NCBI RefSeq assembly: GCF_037392515.1
Contig: NC_090283.1
Location: 13,460,501 to 13,524,500, forward strand
Direction of reading: 5' to 3'
DNA: 64,000 nt
From: Haliotis asinina
Taxonomy: Eukaryota; Mollusca; Gastropoda; Lepetellida; Haliotidae
The notes beneath the pieces are model-generated. The model worked only from the letters and a program-made list of their open reading frames with translations, made no database searches and had not been told where the DNA came from. Below, one piece after another: positions 48,961 to 60,347 of the stretch. A program made the position numbers and the translations under genes. The stretch's first letter is position 1. Each line of letters begins with the position of its first letter.

Positions 48961-49851
48961 ATGCCAGCTGTAAGTCTGTACACTAGGGTACTGTTTATGG
49001 TGTCCCTGCTCGAGTATTGCTACACTTGGTGTTAATGGCTTACGATCTACCCTACAGCGCACGTCAGCAACAGGGCATAGTCCGTCTGGCCCCAAAGCGG
49101 TCAGACGAATTGCAGTCTAACTCGAAAACTAATAAACATAAAATACTTAATGAAAACATCATACCAAGTACGTGAGGTTTTTGCAGCATTTGTGTCCTAA
49201 AACATACAAGCGTTTTCTTAGCAATCTATCATTACAATATTGACAAAGTTTGCTATTTGTTACAAGGAAGGAGTGCAGAGAATGGAACAGCCAGGTGTGC
49301 GAAACAGGATGGAGATGGTACAGCAAGGGTTAATGAATATAACACCTGGGTGTCCCTTTCTAAGTTTAGTAGTTTTCGAGATAGACTGCATTTTATCTGT
49401 CCGCTTTTCAGCTAAATGAGTTATAGCACGTGTCTCGCTGAGCTATGAAAATATATAACATATATTTAGTTCTATATACATGTAAATGAATCACAGAAAA
49501 CCTGGGAAGAGTCCAGGCTTCGTGTATACTGCCTACCGTTACCATTTGCATACAAATATACATATGTGTCCTGGATGAAAATCCGGTTCTTGTAGCTGCT
49601 AAGACCAGCAATATATAACAACTATCTGTCAATGAGCCATCTTCGACTCGCCAAGTTTACTGTCTGTTCTGTGTCGGCTAGATATCTTCTGAGAAGCTCC
49701 TTTCGACATTTCAGTTTGTTTGGGACGGACGTCCAGGGATGCATTCTAATCTGTACGTTCCACAGAAGTATGATCTTGTAGTTGTTTGATCGGAATAATA
49801 TTTAAATGTATGCTATTTCAACGTTATTTCAGCCCACCGGTTACTCCGACG

Positions 49852-51134
49852 ATGGCACTCACAAGCATGCTGATTTGCTTCCTCTTGATGCTCATTTTGA
49901 CCTTGACCTTGACCATGGAATCAGGGCCGTCATCAGCACGTGATGGGGACTCACACGGAGGGGACACCTATATGGAAGATCAAGTACTTCGGAGAATGAA
50001 AAGAGCACGTTTTGGAATGAGAACACCCAGTTTTCATTTTAAACCAATCGAGGTCAAGCCACCGCGTAAACTGACTATCGACGAATCGCCGAGACTCAGG
50101 ACAGATTCTGACAGTGATGATGTGCGGAGTCACAGACACAGTCACAGTCACGACTCGCGACGACAGAATGATGCCAACACTGACATCGACGACGCCAACG
50201 ACCCACATAACGACAAACCAATGTACAGAGAGACAAGGGAGCAGGTAGATGGATTTACCGCCAAGATTAATCACCCGAAAAAGCACGTGTTTAGGCAGAA
50301 GTTCCGAGAGGCGATGAAGAGAGCTTACGAGGGATCCGCATCTGCTCGCAATAAACTCAAGAAAACTGCTAAACTTCTTTTGGAGTATGGTCCAGACTTC
50401 TTTGATCTTGGGAGCTCCATCATGGAGATGGTCATGGTGGCAGAGGAGTTGCAGGCGTCACTCCAGCCGCAGGCGGAACCCACACACAGCACTGCACGGG
50501 ACCAGTATGAAGCAGTCGACAGCGCGGCAGACGACAATCTGGTTCTCCTTTTACAGGCGATGCTGCAGCAGCATAGTTCAGGTATTAAGTTGGAAAAATA
50601 GTCCACTGCATGACCATTAGTGAATTAATTTGAACTAGGACAACCTCAAACTCTAAAAAATATATTCACAGGGTGTAGGAATATGCGGAATCAAACGGGA
50701 TGTGCTTATAGATACAGGATTCACTAGCTTGTTTGAATGTGTGAATGTATTGTCTAGCTCAATGTGTCCTATGTTTAAATGATAGTTCTTTATACGAACT
50801 CCAGTGAAACGTGCATTTGTGTTTGTTGCTAATACCGGTATCGCCAACAATGTTTCAGGTATATAACGGTAGCGTGAACGCTCTTCAGTCAGTCATACAT
50901 AACCCATAAACAAGAACAGAATCTGCTATCTGCTTATTTGATGATGCCCCATTAGAGAGATTAGTCATTATAATTACCCCATCACCGCTGCAGGATCGTG
51001 CATACCTTCTTTAACCTATTTCAGTGTAATACTGTTTGACTGTTTCAGGTTCAGGATCGGATCTCCATGGCAACGGAATCTTCCCTGGAAACGTTGTCGT
51101 AATTGTTGCAGTGCACGCCCTGGTTTACCTGTAG
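49852..51134 (+). CDS. Small secreted, probably GPI-anchored protein (271 aa, two coding exons)
   Basis: I do not recognise the family. Coding exons are 49852-50581 and 51049-51134; the junction 'tcag|gtatta' to 'gtttcag|gttcag' keeps the frame (730 plus 86 nt). The ATG lies just after an acceptor at 49832. Residues 1-22 form a strong signal peptide (MALTSMLICFLLMLILTLT). A basic RRMKR at 47-51 resembles a furin or prohormone cleavage site. Residues 93-100 are His/Ser-rich, and 100-150 are Asp/Asn-rich. A basic-then-helical region (about 160-215) precedes an acidic stretch. The end is a Gly/Ser/Asn spacer (SGSGSDLHGNG) and a hydrophobic tail VVVIVAVHALVYL, the layout of a GPI-anchor signal. 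If the intron is retained the frame ends early after GIKLEK, giving a form without the tail. Neuropeptide precursor is an alternative, but no amidation-type Gly-Lys-Arg repeats are seen. Confidence 0.72.
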
Positions 51135-51257
51135 AAACACTCACCCGTACTTATTTGAAATGTGAGTTCAGAAGTGAAAAATTCAAACTTTCTATGTGTC
51201 AATTCGTGACAAAATAATATGTTCTTGAGCAGTATAGAAAGAAATATTATCTGCTTG

Positions 51258-51263
51258 AATAAA
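51258..51263 (+). promoter_or_regulatory. Poly(A) signal AATAAA
   Basis: A canonical hexamer 124 bp after the stop codon of the small secreted-protein gene, which supports the two-exon model. Confidence 0.65.
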
Positions 51264-51590
51264 ATTATATTTTGAAATTTCTCCATGTCTGTTCTATTAA
51301 GACTTACAATGATAACAATTCCACACAACCAATGAGAACTCTTGCCTGCATCAAGTCTGTGAGAACAATTGGCTCTGTAAGAAAAATTGCAAGAGTTGTG
51401 TCCCCTAGGATTGCCAGGAACCCGAAATCGTGGGATCTCATGCCATTACAGCACCTAATAATCTGACACGTTCTGATAAGATGTGAAAAGGTGCTTACTC
51501 AATTCTAGATTTGTTTAGATATTCATTGCTCTGTTATGAATCTGAGAAGTCCAGTAACAGATTCCTGGGCCATCTGAGAGTATGTGGAGA

Positions 51591-51740
51591 GTGTGAGTGA
51601 GTGCGTGAGTGCGTGAGTGCGTGAGTGAGTCTTACGCCACTTTTAGCAATATTCACGCAGTATGACGGCGGAGGACACCAGGAATGGGCTTCATACATTG
51701 TATCCATTAGGAGAAGAGAACCTGGGTCTTGAACACCGAG
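51591..51740 (-). repeat. SINE-B copy, reverse orientation
   Basis: It has a reversed GTGA tail, then 'tcttacgccacttttagcaa', 'ggcggaggacaccaggaatg' and 'aacctgggtcttgaacaccg'. Confidence 0.85.
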
Positions 51741-51964
51741 ATACAACTGAAAGATGTCATTCACCATTGCGTTGTCTCCACACCTGCTGATTTCGCTGAT
51801 TGTGTATCAGGTACACTGAGACATTGGGTATTCCCATCCTGGTTTGACTGATCCAGATACAAGCCGTGAGAGGGATGGAGTTCTGGCAGTAAAACAACAC
51901 TCATTCATTTTGGGAATTTGCATTGCCATTACTTTTGTTCTAAACACAATTCGCCCCTAAGTGA

Positions 51965-52252
51965 ATAGTAAAGTGTGTTAGTGTGTGAGTGAGTGTGCGA
52001 GAGGGTTAGTGAGTGTGTGTGAGAGAGGGTGAGTGAGTGAGTGTGTGAGTGTGTAAGTGAGTGTGTGAGAGGGTGACTGAGTGAGTGTATGAGAAGGTGG
52101 GTGTGTGAGTGAGCGGGTGTGAGTGAGAGTGAGTGAGTGACAAAGAGGGTGAGTGAGTTTGTGAGAGAGTAGGTGAGTGAGTGAGTGGGTGTCTGAGAGG
52201 GTGAGTGACTGTGTGAGAGAGTGAGTGTGTGAGAGGGTGAGTGAGTGAGTGT
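51965..52252 (+). repeat. TGAG/GTGT-rich degenerate microsatellite
   Basis: About 290 bp of 'gagtgagtgtgtgagagggt'-type units; probably an expanded SINE tail. The long minus-strand Ser/His/Thr frames across it are spurious. Confidence 0.9.
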
Positions 52253-52989
52253 CAGATCGTGGTGCATGGTTGTTTGTTTGTACACGTGCGTTGGTACATT
52301 GTGTTTTACGCTTTAACAATATTTGTAATTATTATCGTTACTGCTGGCAAAATAAACGCTCAACACATTGTACCATTTGGTAAATGTTTTATCAAATGGT
52401 TACCCCAGCATTCCTTCCCCTAAAGAAAGAACAAAATGCATCCCTACTCTGGCACATGATTGTGCCAAATGGGAACCATTCTGCTAAAAATGGTAGACGC
52501 TATCTTGAATTATTAAACAGTCACCTGGCTATTATGTTACGTGTTTCGTTGTTTCGTGAAGCGAAATGGAAGTGACTGCTGGTACGTGCCGACTCATGGT
52601 TGATAGGTAGGTGCGGTTTTAGGGAGACCTTGGGACTTAATGGCCTACATGCTTCCAACACTTAACAAACTGTTATATTTTTGTTCAGCTGAATTTCGTC
52701 TTACTTACTCGTTTTAACCTCTTTAACAATCACAAGCTAATTTCATCGCCAAATGGAATTGTTTAGTTAAGCTAAAAGAAACGACAACATTTTTTTACAT
52801 TAAGTTGAATATAGATGTATACACACATCGAAGCTGTACACATTTACAAGTTATCTCCCTTACTGAGAGCAGTTTGACAGCTGATACATGCTGGACCAGA
52901 ACTACACAGTATTATATATAAATGTCCACTGGTTATGACTATGTCAAATGTTTTGGTATTAATTAGTGACCGAGTTTAGTTGTAGATCC

Positions 52990-53090
52990 CACTCAGCAAT
53001 ATCTGGTGATTCAACACCATGCGCATGGATCTACGCAACTGGGATAAAATGATATGTGTCGCCCAAGTCACAGTGACTGTATTCCACAGT
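52990..53090 (-). repeat. SINE-A fragment, reverse orientation
   Basis: 'cccactcagcaatatctggt' matches a reversed 3' end and 'catggatctacgcaactggg' a reversed 5' body; the core between them is deleted. Confidence 0.6.
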
Positions 53091-53479
53091 GAGAGAAACG
53101 AACGGAATGTTTTTTTCAGTTCTGCTCAGGTAAATAGTACTACCACAAATTTCAGTAGAAGCCAAATTGTTGCCAAACAATATTCTTTTCAGAAAGCCGA
53201 AACTACCAAAAAGCAACAACACTACTGTAACGCTACACACAACATCGTTAAGTCAGGTTCTCTCGGGTTTTCTTCCAAAGCAATGACAGAACTCTCAAGG
53301 CGATTTCTTGAGTAGGAACTATTTATTACTTACAGGAATTTTTTATTTCTACGTTGCAAGACAGCCCACGCGAGTCCCCAGGCCAGTACACCGAGGCCAT
53401 GCACTGGTCCGATTGCTGAGAAGCTCCATTATGCTCTGTCCATCGCCTGGGGTGCTTTTATACCCATTCCCCAGCATCC

Positions 53480-53725
53480 GGATCACGTATCAGCCAGTGG
53501 TCAATAGAAGGACTAGTGTCATCCTGTCTAACACCGTTGACGTTTGATGGTGATCAACATGCGATAACAAATTGCTAATAATTATTGGCGTTACATATCA
53601 GCTAGTGTCATCCTGTCCACCACTGTCGATGATTGATCATAACCAGCATGCGATACCAAGTTGTTAACTGGAGTTGCATATCAACTAGTTTCATCCCGTC
53701 CATCACTGTCGATGACTGGTGGGAT
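53480..53725. repeat. Degenerate tandem repeat (about 88-bp units, three copies)
   Basis: Each unit has 'tatcarctagt-tcatcctgtc', 'ca-tgtcgatgattg' and 'catgcgataccaagttgtta' in order. Identity between units is moderate. Confidence 0.75.
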
Positions 53726-53901
53726 GATCCTGGCACGGATCCTTATAGTCTATGTATCGTCCGGTGAATCGTCAGTAGTTGTTCCTTTGCGTTGTGTCTT
53801 CATTGATATATTCCAGCTGGATGGTATCTACCTACATCTAGCTTTATAAGATCCGCTGTGTCTGCCCAGCATCCAGGCCCGGATACAAAGATCGTACCTT
53901 G

Positions 53902-54131
53902 GGATGCCGTTTCCCAGTCCTTCCGTCGTTCCTCCCGCCAGCAATGGTGCAGAGGGTAACCGCTCTCTTGGCACCATCTCTAGGTCCGGATCGGATCGGG
54001 GGTGTCTACCAAATCTGAACTTTTTGGCGAACCAGGGTCTATACACTAGACCTAGTGTAATCATGGTAACGATTATCAGTGTAACCACTATGCCGAGTTG
54101 AAGAGTATTATGAGAGCCGCATGTTTCTGGT
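53902..54131 (-). other. Exon-like segment: membrane span plus cytosolic tail
   Basis: On the minus strand an open segment runs from an acceptor-like 'gggaaaccag' to a donor-like 'cccaag|gtacga'. It encodes a hydrophobic span (IVVTLIIVTMITLGLVY) followed by a basic then Ser/Pro/Gly-rich tail (FAKKFRFGRHPRSDPDLEMV). It resembles the last part of a single-pass receptor. No partner exons were identified, so it could be an orphan exon, part of a gene that I cannot assemble, or chance. Confidence 0.35.
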
Positions 54132-54594
54132 TTCCCGTTTCAATATTCCCATCCCAGTTCCGTACGAGTGACAGTTCTTTAAAAAGGCGTTTCATAGGTA
54201 TAGATCGTATATCACTATACTAATAACATCAGGTAATGTAATGCCGATTCATTCACTAACTAAAACTACCTACAACATTGACCATTACCAGAACGTGGAT
54301 ACAATGAGTAACTATAAAATACCATATGAAACAACCCCAAGACAACTATATACAATGATCCGTAACCCTGCCACTATGTAGCCTTATAGCAGCTCGGCTA
54401 CTGCTTTAAGTAATGCTTTGACCGATTCCTTTGTTTGGGTCGGTTTCACGTTACAGTGTCATTGTCCATTTGGGAGTGATAATTCTCTACCGGGTCTTCA
54501 GGATCACTGGATTCTCTCAATCGGAAACAACACTCGTGTCCATGGGCTTTTGCTTCATGCGTTTTGCTATTTCTGCAAGTGGAATGTTGTTGTC

Positions 54595-54775
54595 TACATC
54601 ATCTGAATCAGGTCTCCCCTGTAGGTATCTCCTAACTATAAGTTGAGATCCTGCAGTCACGTGCTTCGTGACCTACTCGACTGCAATTCTGGCAACGTGG
54701 GCAGGGTCGGAAGTGATCAACTTCCATAGGCTCAACTTGCCTGTCATGAGTTTCACTGGAACTACCCTTACCTAC
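54595..54775 (-). mobile_element. Broken zinc-knuckle (CCHC) fragment, Gag-like
   Basis: On the minus strand CQNCSRVGHEARDC has the exact C-x2-C-x4-H-x4-C spacing of a zinc knuckle, with acidic sequence nearby (DSDDVDNNIPLAEIAKRM). The fragment is short, broken and without ends, so it is best read as an old retroelement Gag fossil. A decayed cellular CCHC protein is an alternative. Confidence 0.45.
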
Positions 54776-55065
54776 TCATAGAGCGAACCTAGCCCTAAGG
54801 TTCTGTTCATTTGTGGCGGCTGTCGCTGAATTGGGCGGATATTCGCGCATAACCTTCATTTTCATTGGTCATGACCCAACCCGTCTATGGAAAGTCCCAC
54901 CAACCGCCGTTCAATGGCAACACCATTGTCACCATCTTGCCTAAACCCCATGTAAATATATTTGATTCATCTAATTTCCATAATTTCGGCGCAAAATCAA
55001 AGTCTAATCGATAAAGCAAATACACAACGAGATTGTCCAATTGGGCAGTTTTCCGTGTACGGTAT

Positions 55066-55134
55066 GTGTATCGTGCCTGAATACCCTGCAACATAGTTTC
55101 CATGGTAACACATGGCTTTGTTTCTGTACTCGGC
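55066..55134 (-). repeat. Duplicate of a TRIM intron/exon boundary, orphan copy
   Basis: This 69-bp stretch matches 59014-59083 with about five differences, including 'gtttccatggtaacaca' and 'gctttgtttctgtactcggc'. It lies 3' of the SPRY exon on the minus strand and looks like what remains of a duplicated exon. Confidence 0.8.
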
Positions 55135-55890
55135 ACAATGAACATTAGACATTTTATCATATACATGCAGTATGAAAACTAGACAGTCAACTCATACATT
55201 TATCGGACACATCTACTAGTGAACTTGACATCGTAAAGTAACTGAATACAAGAAGTTCCTAAATGCTGGATTCTGGGATAATTTATCCCCTGGTTAAGCC
55301 TTGTAATTTACAGGAGGAGTCGACAGATCTGAGCCTAACACAGTGTAAACTTCTAAGAGTGGCACATCCATCTCTACACACTCCATACTAGAGGAAGTGT
55401 TTCATAACAGTATATCACACACAGCTTTCAATTTAACCACATCGGGACCCGTGATGTAATAAGCTGACATGGTAGGATTGTACATTGGACATTATGCGTG
55501 TAGATGAATTGACCGAGAGGAAAAACACAAAACAAACACTCTGTGGGGAATTTAAATAATTTCAAACACAACAGGACTGATTAGAATGAAGAAACGGACA
55601 GTTCAGTAACTCATTTCTTTGTTGACACAAGAACCATTGCACGTTTAAACTAGGACATTTTATGTCCGCGTCAGTCACTTTCATTGTCTAACTGAACTGA
55701 CATCAACATGTCTATTTTCACAGCTACAAATATTGTATTCCAATCCATAAGCTTTACGTGGATATCAATTTTACAGAGTGAAAATAAAATATGTCAAGAT
55801 ATTCATGATATGAAACACCTTTTTACTCAATAATCAACTCAGAAATGTGTGAAATGTTTCATAAAGTGATCAGTTATTACATAATAATAA

Positions 55891-56708
55891 TCATAATATG
55901 TGTGGATGCAAAATGCTGCTAGTCCACACATGAAACCTGTCATGTAGAAAACCGACATATTTAGCTACCCTTGTTACACTGTTGTACACGACGTACAACA
56001 CATGAACGGGTAACCTCTTTGTCCGCTTCTTGTCTTTAGCTTCACTAATGAGCGATTTCTTGGTGTCAGATATGAGGATCTCCTCCCCACTAAATACCTT
56101 CATGTTTACTGTGTAGTGACTTGTTGGATTGACAGTAAACACATTCAGGAGACCCCCCTTGAACTTCGCATCAACCTGTCCCAAAACAACGGACCTGTCC
56201 ACATCAATAAATCCTATTCTACCCCTCCTGACATCCAACACAACGCCATAGTGAAGGGTGTCCTGTGAGCCGGGTGTGTCAGACATTGTGTTTCTGTAAC
56301 ACCTCCCCCACACCCCAGCGAGACACACCCTGTTACAGAGACTCCCCGGGTGTGTGTCACACCTCAGTACATTGACACACCAGGAGCGGCGCTGTAGACA
56401 AGCATACCACTTACTGTCCACCTGGTTCTCCTTCCCCACCCCCACCTCTAGAATAGGCCACCACCCTCTACTCAACACACCCACCCTGGTGTGGGCCTCC
56501 CAGTATCGTGTTGTGGGTAGGACTGGGGTGACAGCAGATGAGGATGGGGAAAGGGGGATGGGATTGGAGCTATGTGTCCCGCTCAGTCTCTGTCGTCTGT
56601 CCCTGTCCGTGTGCTGTGTGGCGGGGGGCGATTTGACCAGCTCACCGTCTGTAGTAACATGGCAGCAGCAGGTGTTGGCTCGACCAGCGTCCAGGTGGAG
56701 TTTAGGAC
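55891..56708 (-). CDS. TRIM terminal exon, PRY/SPRY (B30.2) domain
   Basis: It enters after phase 1 at 'atatttgcag|gtcc'. The PRY part is PKLHLDAGRANTCCCHVTTD; a Ser/Pro loop follows; then RYWEAHTRVGVLSRGWWPIL, SWCVNVLRC, YGVVLDVRRGRIGFID and VDAKFKGGLLNVFTV, the SPRY beta strands. The chain goes on about 60 residues past the domain and stops at TGA 55891-55893. SPRY domains choose the ubiquitylation target. Confidence 0.8.
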
Positions 56709-57248
56709 CTGCAAATATAGAAGTGTCATTTAATGGAGTTTAGCAACTGTATTTCCTCTAAGATGTCATTGCATTGTTTGTCCCGTTTCAGTGAATCCAA
56801 AACAGCTCACTAATTGATCGACTGCCATTTCTGTCCGTCTGTAAGCGCAACGACACCCGTGCCCTAGATAGTAATAATAACGAGATGATACTATTCATAT
56901 GGGTATTTAAACTGTTTGTCAAACAATTCATTTCTACGTACATTGGTAAACAAATAAACCTTGGTTTAAGTACTCTTTCACCCAAATATGTTTGACCCAC
57001 AAATGCAGTTTGTTGTGACGGTGGCCAGAAATAGACACTACTACTGCCTAAAGATGTAGATGTTTCAACATCATTTCACAATAAATCTATCACTACAGGT
57101 ATTCTAGAGTCATATCACATGAAATAGGACAGAGTGAGACAGGTAGTATTCTGTTTGGCGATATTTTTACATTTATGTGTTCAACAGACAGAACGTGAAC
57201 CGGTATCTTCTACGTCCGCTTCAATCACTGAACACAGTTTCATGATAC

Positions 57249-57276
57249 CCGCTGTGTGGGGAGGGTTGTCTCGTGT
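57249..57276 (-). CDS. Possible 28-nt TRIM micro-exon
   Basis: After the good acceptor 'gtccccctccag' the sequence reads TRDNPPHTAG and could splice at a weak donor 'g|gtatca' in phase 1, which is what the SPRY exon needs. Without that donor the frame runs to a stop near 57181, a possible alternative end without SPRY. Confidence 0.3.
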
Positions 57277-58014
57277 CTGGAGGGGGACAGATATTTGTAA
57301 ATGAACTGAGTAAATTGCTATGTTATTGTTATTAAGAAATATGAAATGCATCCATTCTGGCAACAAACCTCAATAATTACATCTGACGTATAATAATGAT
57401 GGTTTGCACTATGTTGAAGCATAGTATCATGTTTGTGATCGAAGTAATGCCATCATTCTCGACTGTTTCTCATTTACTAACATTTTACGCTTCAATATAT
57501 AATATAAATATATTGAATAATTGAATTTCAGGTCACTGTGAACCTATTCCATGTATGCCTGTTCATAAATGCCACAAACAAGATAGCCAAACACGGAAAT
57601 TCCTGTTAAAAATGTCCCAAATAGATATAAACGTGGTTTTATCGCAGGGATCTATAAACCTATTCTTCGTGTATGATTTCCCATCCTACATTTCCACTTA
57701 AATGTTGAGCAAAATGCAGGAAGCAGAGTGCATTTCCATTGGGTACATTAGAGATGGTGGACATATTATTCACATTTTACAGAAAAACAGATTGTCCTAA
57801 TAACATGGTTTTCAAGCAATGATTTAGCACTACCGGCCAGGTCAAGTCACTCCCGATGTGTTATAACGGACATCTAGAGTAATTTACTACATGTGACATT
57901 TTGTTGGTCGTCAGGTTTTCACATATTCCCAAACTCTAACCTATCCCAGGTGATGATATCTCCACGACATGAGTCACTGTTCAGTATACTGATCACTTGA
58001 TTATCAGCTGCTCA

Positions 58015-58170
58015 TTGCCTGCCTGTGTGCCTGCCTGCCTGCCTGCCTGTCTGTCTGCCTGTGCGTGCGTGCTTGCGTGCTTGCGTGCTTGCGTGCATGT
58101 ATGTGTGTATGTATATCGATTGGAAGGTAGGGAGGGAGGGAGAGAGGAAGAAAGGAAGGAAGGAAGATAA
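58015..58170 (-). repeat. Compound microsatellite (CCTG)n, (TGCG/TGCT)n, (GGAA)n
   Basis: Tetranucleotide runs follow one another: cctg, then tgcgtgct, then gtat, then ggaggga and ggaa units. Confidence 0.9.
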
Positions 58171-58977
58171 ATAGTGACAATCTGTTTCGTAAGGGTACTA
58201 GTAACATAGGCAAAGTATCTTATTAATACTTTAGAAACCATTTTAAACACAATATATAGTAAGTCGACTAAGCCGAAGACACATTATAGGAAACAAGACA
58301 AGTATCTGAGTTCGGCCACACCGCAGCGACCAAGGGAACTACAAGTACTTCTGCTACATGAATGCACCTGGTTTGGACAACGGCTTGGGTCACATTGGAA
58401 GACACACTATTACTGCTACCAGAAACTCCTAATTAACTCCTTCAGTTGTGGACAAGTTAATACAGAAAATGAAACATAAAAAAACCCACACTACACACAT
58501 GTATGAATGAACGGTTTGGTTCTCGTGATGTCCCGAGTTAGAACTATCCCTAAAATGTTGACACAGTTCACTAATTGTTAAGAGGGAAGAGTGCAAGTGA
58601 CAGCCAGGTGCTCGAGAACCACGTCCACAAGTGCTGACAAAGTCATTAATTCATTTACCTATGCTGTGCCGTCTTCATCCTTTCTCGTACACCAAGCTAT
58701 CCCCTTCTCTGTACTCCTTCCTCGTAACAAATGGTGAAGTGTGTCAATGTTTTAATAATAGTCTGTTCAACAATTGTTGTTTTTTAGTTTTTATGACATC
58801 AATTCTGCAAAAAGCTCACAGGTATGCTCTAATGTTTTGATTATGATAAACGTTTAATTGAACATTTTGCTTATTAAGTTTCGAGTTAGACTGCAATTCA
58901 TCGGTCCACTTTTGAACCAAACGGACTATAGCAATCACCACATAAGGAAACTGCATAAAAGAATGGAATTTACTTAC

Positions 58978-59034
58978 AGGTGATGAATTCAAAACCTCCC
59001 TCTGAGCTGATGGTGTGAATCGTGCCTGAATTCC
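58978..59034 (-). CDS. Probable small TRIM linker exon
   Basis: A 57-nt exon between 'ctatgttgcag' and 'cct|gtaagt' reads GIQARFTPSAQREVLNSSP. It preserves phase 0. Its acceptor region is duplicated at 55066-55134. Confidence 0.5.
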
Positions 59035-59981
59035 CTGCAACATAGTTTCCATGGTAACACAAAGCTTTGTTTCTGTACTCGGCCATCACATGTGCTCGAC
59101 AGAGTAAAGTGAGTCAATGAGTTTTGATTATAGCTACTTTGAGCATTGTTGGGTTAGGATTATAAAAAATATAACACATGAAAGGAACGCAGCTCTACTC
59201 AATCAGCGGAGGTGCTGTAGTCAACATTGGCAACCCGTGTCAAAACACAAAGTTAGGAAACACGTGATCAAGTGAACGGCACATCTCATCTCGTCTTTTA
59301 AGGGGCGGTAAACTACATAAATTGATATAAATAATGTTTACAATTCTGTACCTTCTCATAGCACCCCGTACGCCAGAATGCCCAATATATTCCAAACAAC
59401 AAAAAGGGTCATCTTGAGTCCCTGCTACACTGCCACATGTCACAGTTTAAACTGCATGATAACCAACAATTCAAAAGTCGCAATAATACCAATTAAAAGA
59501 AAAATAAACGGTGTAAGTGTAACATATTTATTGTAACATATTTATTGTTTCACTATAGAAAGTACGTTTTGATGTAGGTTGTGATATGTTGGAAATAGGC
59601 GGTTTAATAAACAGACGAGATACTTTTGCAGTAGTTGAGCATCTGCTACCGGACAGTGAAATTCTCCAAGGACAAATTATGAAACTTCTAAAAATGTTAG
59701 TAACTGTATCATTAACTCAGGCAAGATTTCAACCCCAAATCAACAACTCCTCATGTACGAACCTTTCAGGTATAAACCACATTCAAGTGACGCTGAAGGA
59801 ACGAACGCTCTACTCATGAAATGAAAATAAACAATGAGAAAATCTCTACTTTGTATGAATTTCAAACATTAATCTAAATACCATCGTGGACAAAGAGCCA
59901 GAGCCAAACTGAATTTCTATTTCTTCAATAAAATGGACCTTACCTTGTCACTTAGGGATATTTGTATGACATTCAACTTAC

Positions 59982-60347
59982 ATCTTTAACAGCTTCAAAA
60001 ACATCATGTGATATCAACGGTTCATGTTCGGTTCGCCGTGCTACTTGTTCAGGCTGGACTTCTTGTGATGTCCCCTGTAATCCTGGTGATTCAGATGGAC
60101 GGGGGACAGTTCCTGCAATGTTTCAATGTTTCAACTGTACTTCACTGCATAAAGACAATAAAATCTCATTAAGTATTAGTTATCTATATTATATAATACC
60201 AACCGGTGATGCAATAATTCAACTTAAAGCAGAAATGTGATGTAGTTAATTCTGTATTTGATCTTCTTTTCACGATCTGACCCAGTTATTATGTTTTACC
60301 TGTGATACGATGGATGATGTCCCCACACTGAAACCTGAAACATGTAC
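59982..60347 (-). CDS. TRIM linker exons
   Basis: Exon 60300-60347 (TCFRFQCGDIIHRIT) and exon 59982-60112 (TVPRPSESPGLQGTSQEVQ through DVFEAVKD) follow the large exon in phase. Their Ser/Pro/Gln/Glu-rich composition resembles the linker at 62345-62444, hinting at exon duplication within the gene. Confidence 0.65.

Larger units (their letters stand above)
40741..49851. other. Intergenic region between chitin synthase and the small secreted-protein gene
   Basis: It starts with the chitin synthase 3' UTR (an AATAAA lies at 41615-41620, rather distal). It then holds a LINE fragment, SINE copies, a CA microsatellite (44328-44510), short tandem duplications and no gene I can defend. Small open frames near 46165-46497 and 47279-47530 lack recognisable features. 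Confidence 0.6.
51135..55890. other. Intergenic region before the TRIM gene
   Basis: It holds a reverse SINE-B (51591-51740), a TGAG-type repeat (51965-52252), a reversed SINE-A fragment (52990-53090), an 88-bp degenerate tandem repeat (about 53480-53725), an exon-like minus-strand segment (53902-54131), a broken zinc-knuckle fragment (54595-54775) and a short duplicate of TRIM intron/exon sequence (55066-55134). Confidence 0.6.
56709..59981 (-). other. TRIM introns between linker and SPRY exons
   Basis: They contain the two small candidate exons listed, a CCTG/TGCG repeat (58015-58105) and a G/A-rich GGGA/GGAA run (58125-58170). No other feature is seen. Confidence 0.6.

Noticed and set aside
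51929-52319. Ser/Thr/His-rich frames of 113-118 codons
   Set aside because: They are translations of a TGAG/GTGT microsatellite.
53330-53480. Plus- and minus-strand peptides around 53.4 kb that look faintly protein-like
   Set aside because: No splice partners or recognisable motif, and the minus frame ends quickly.
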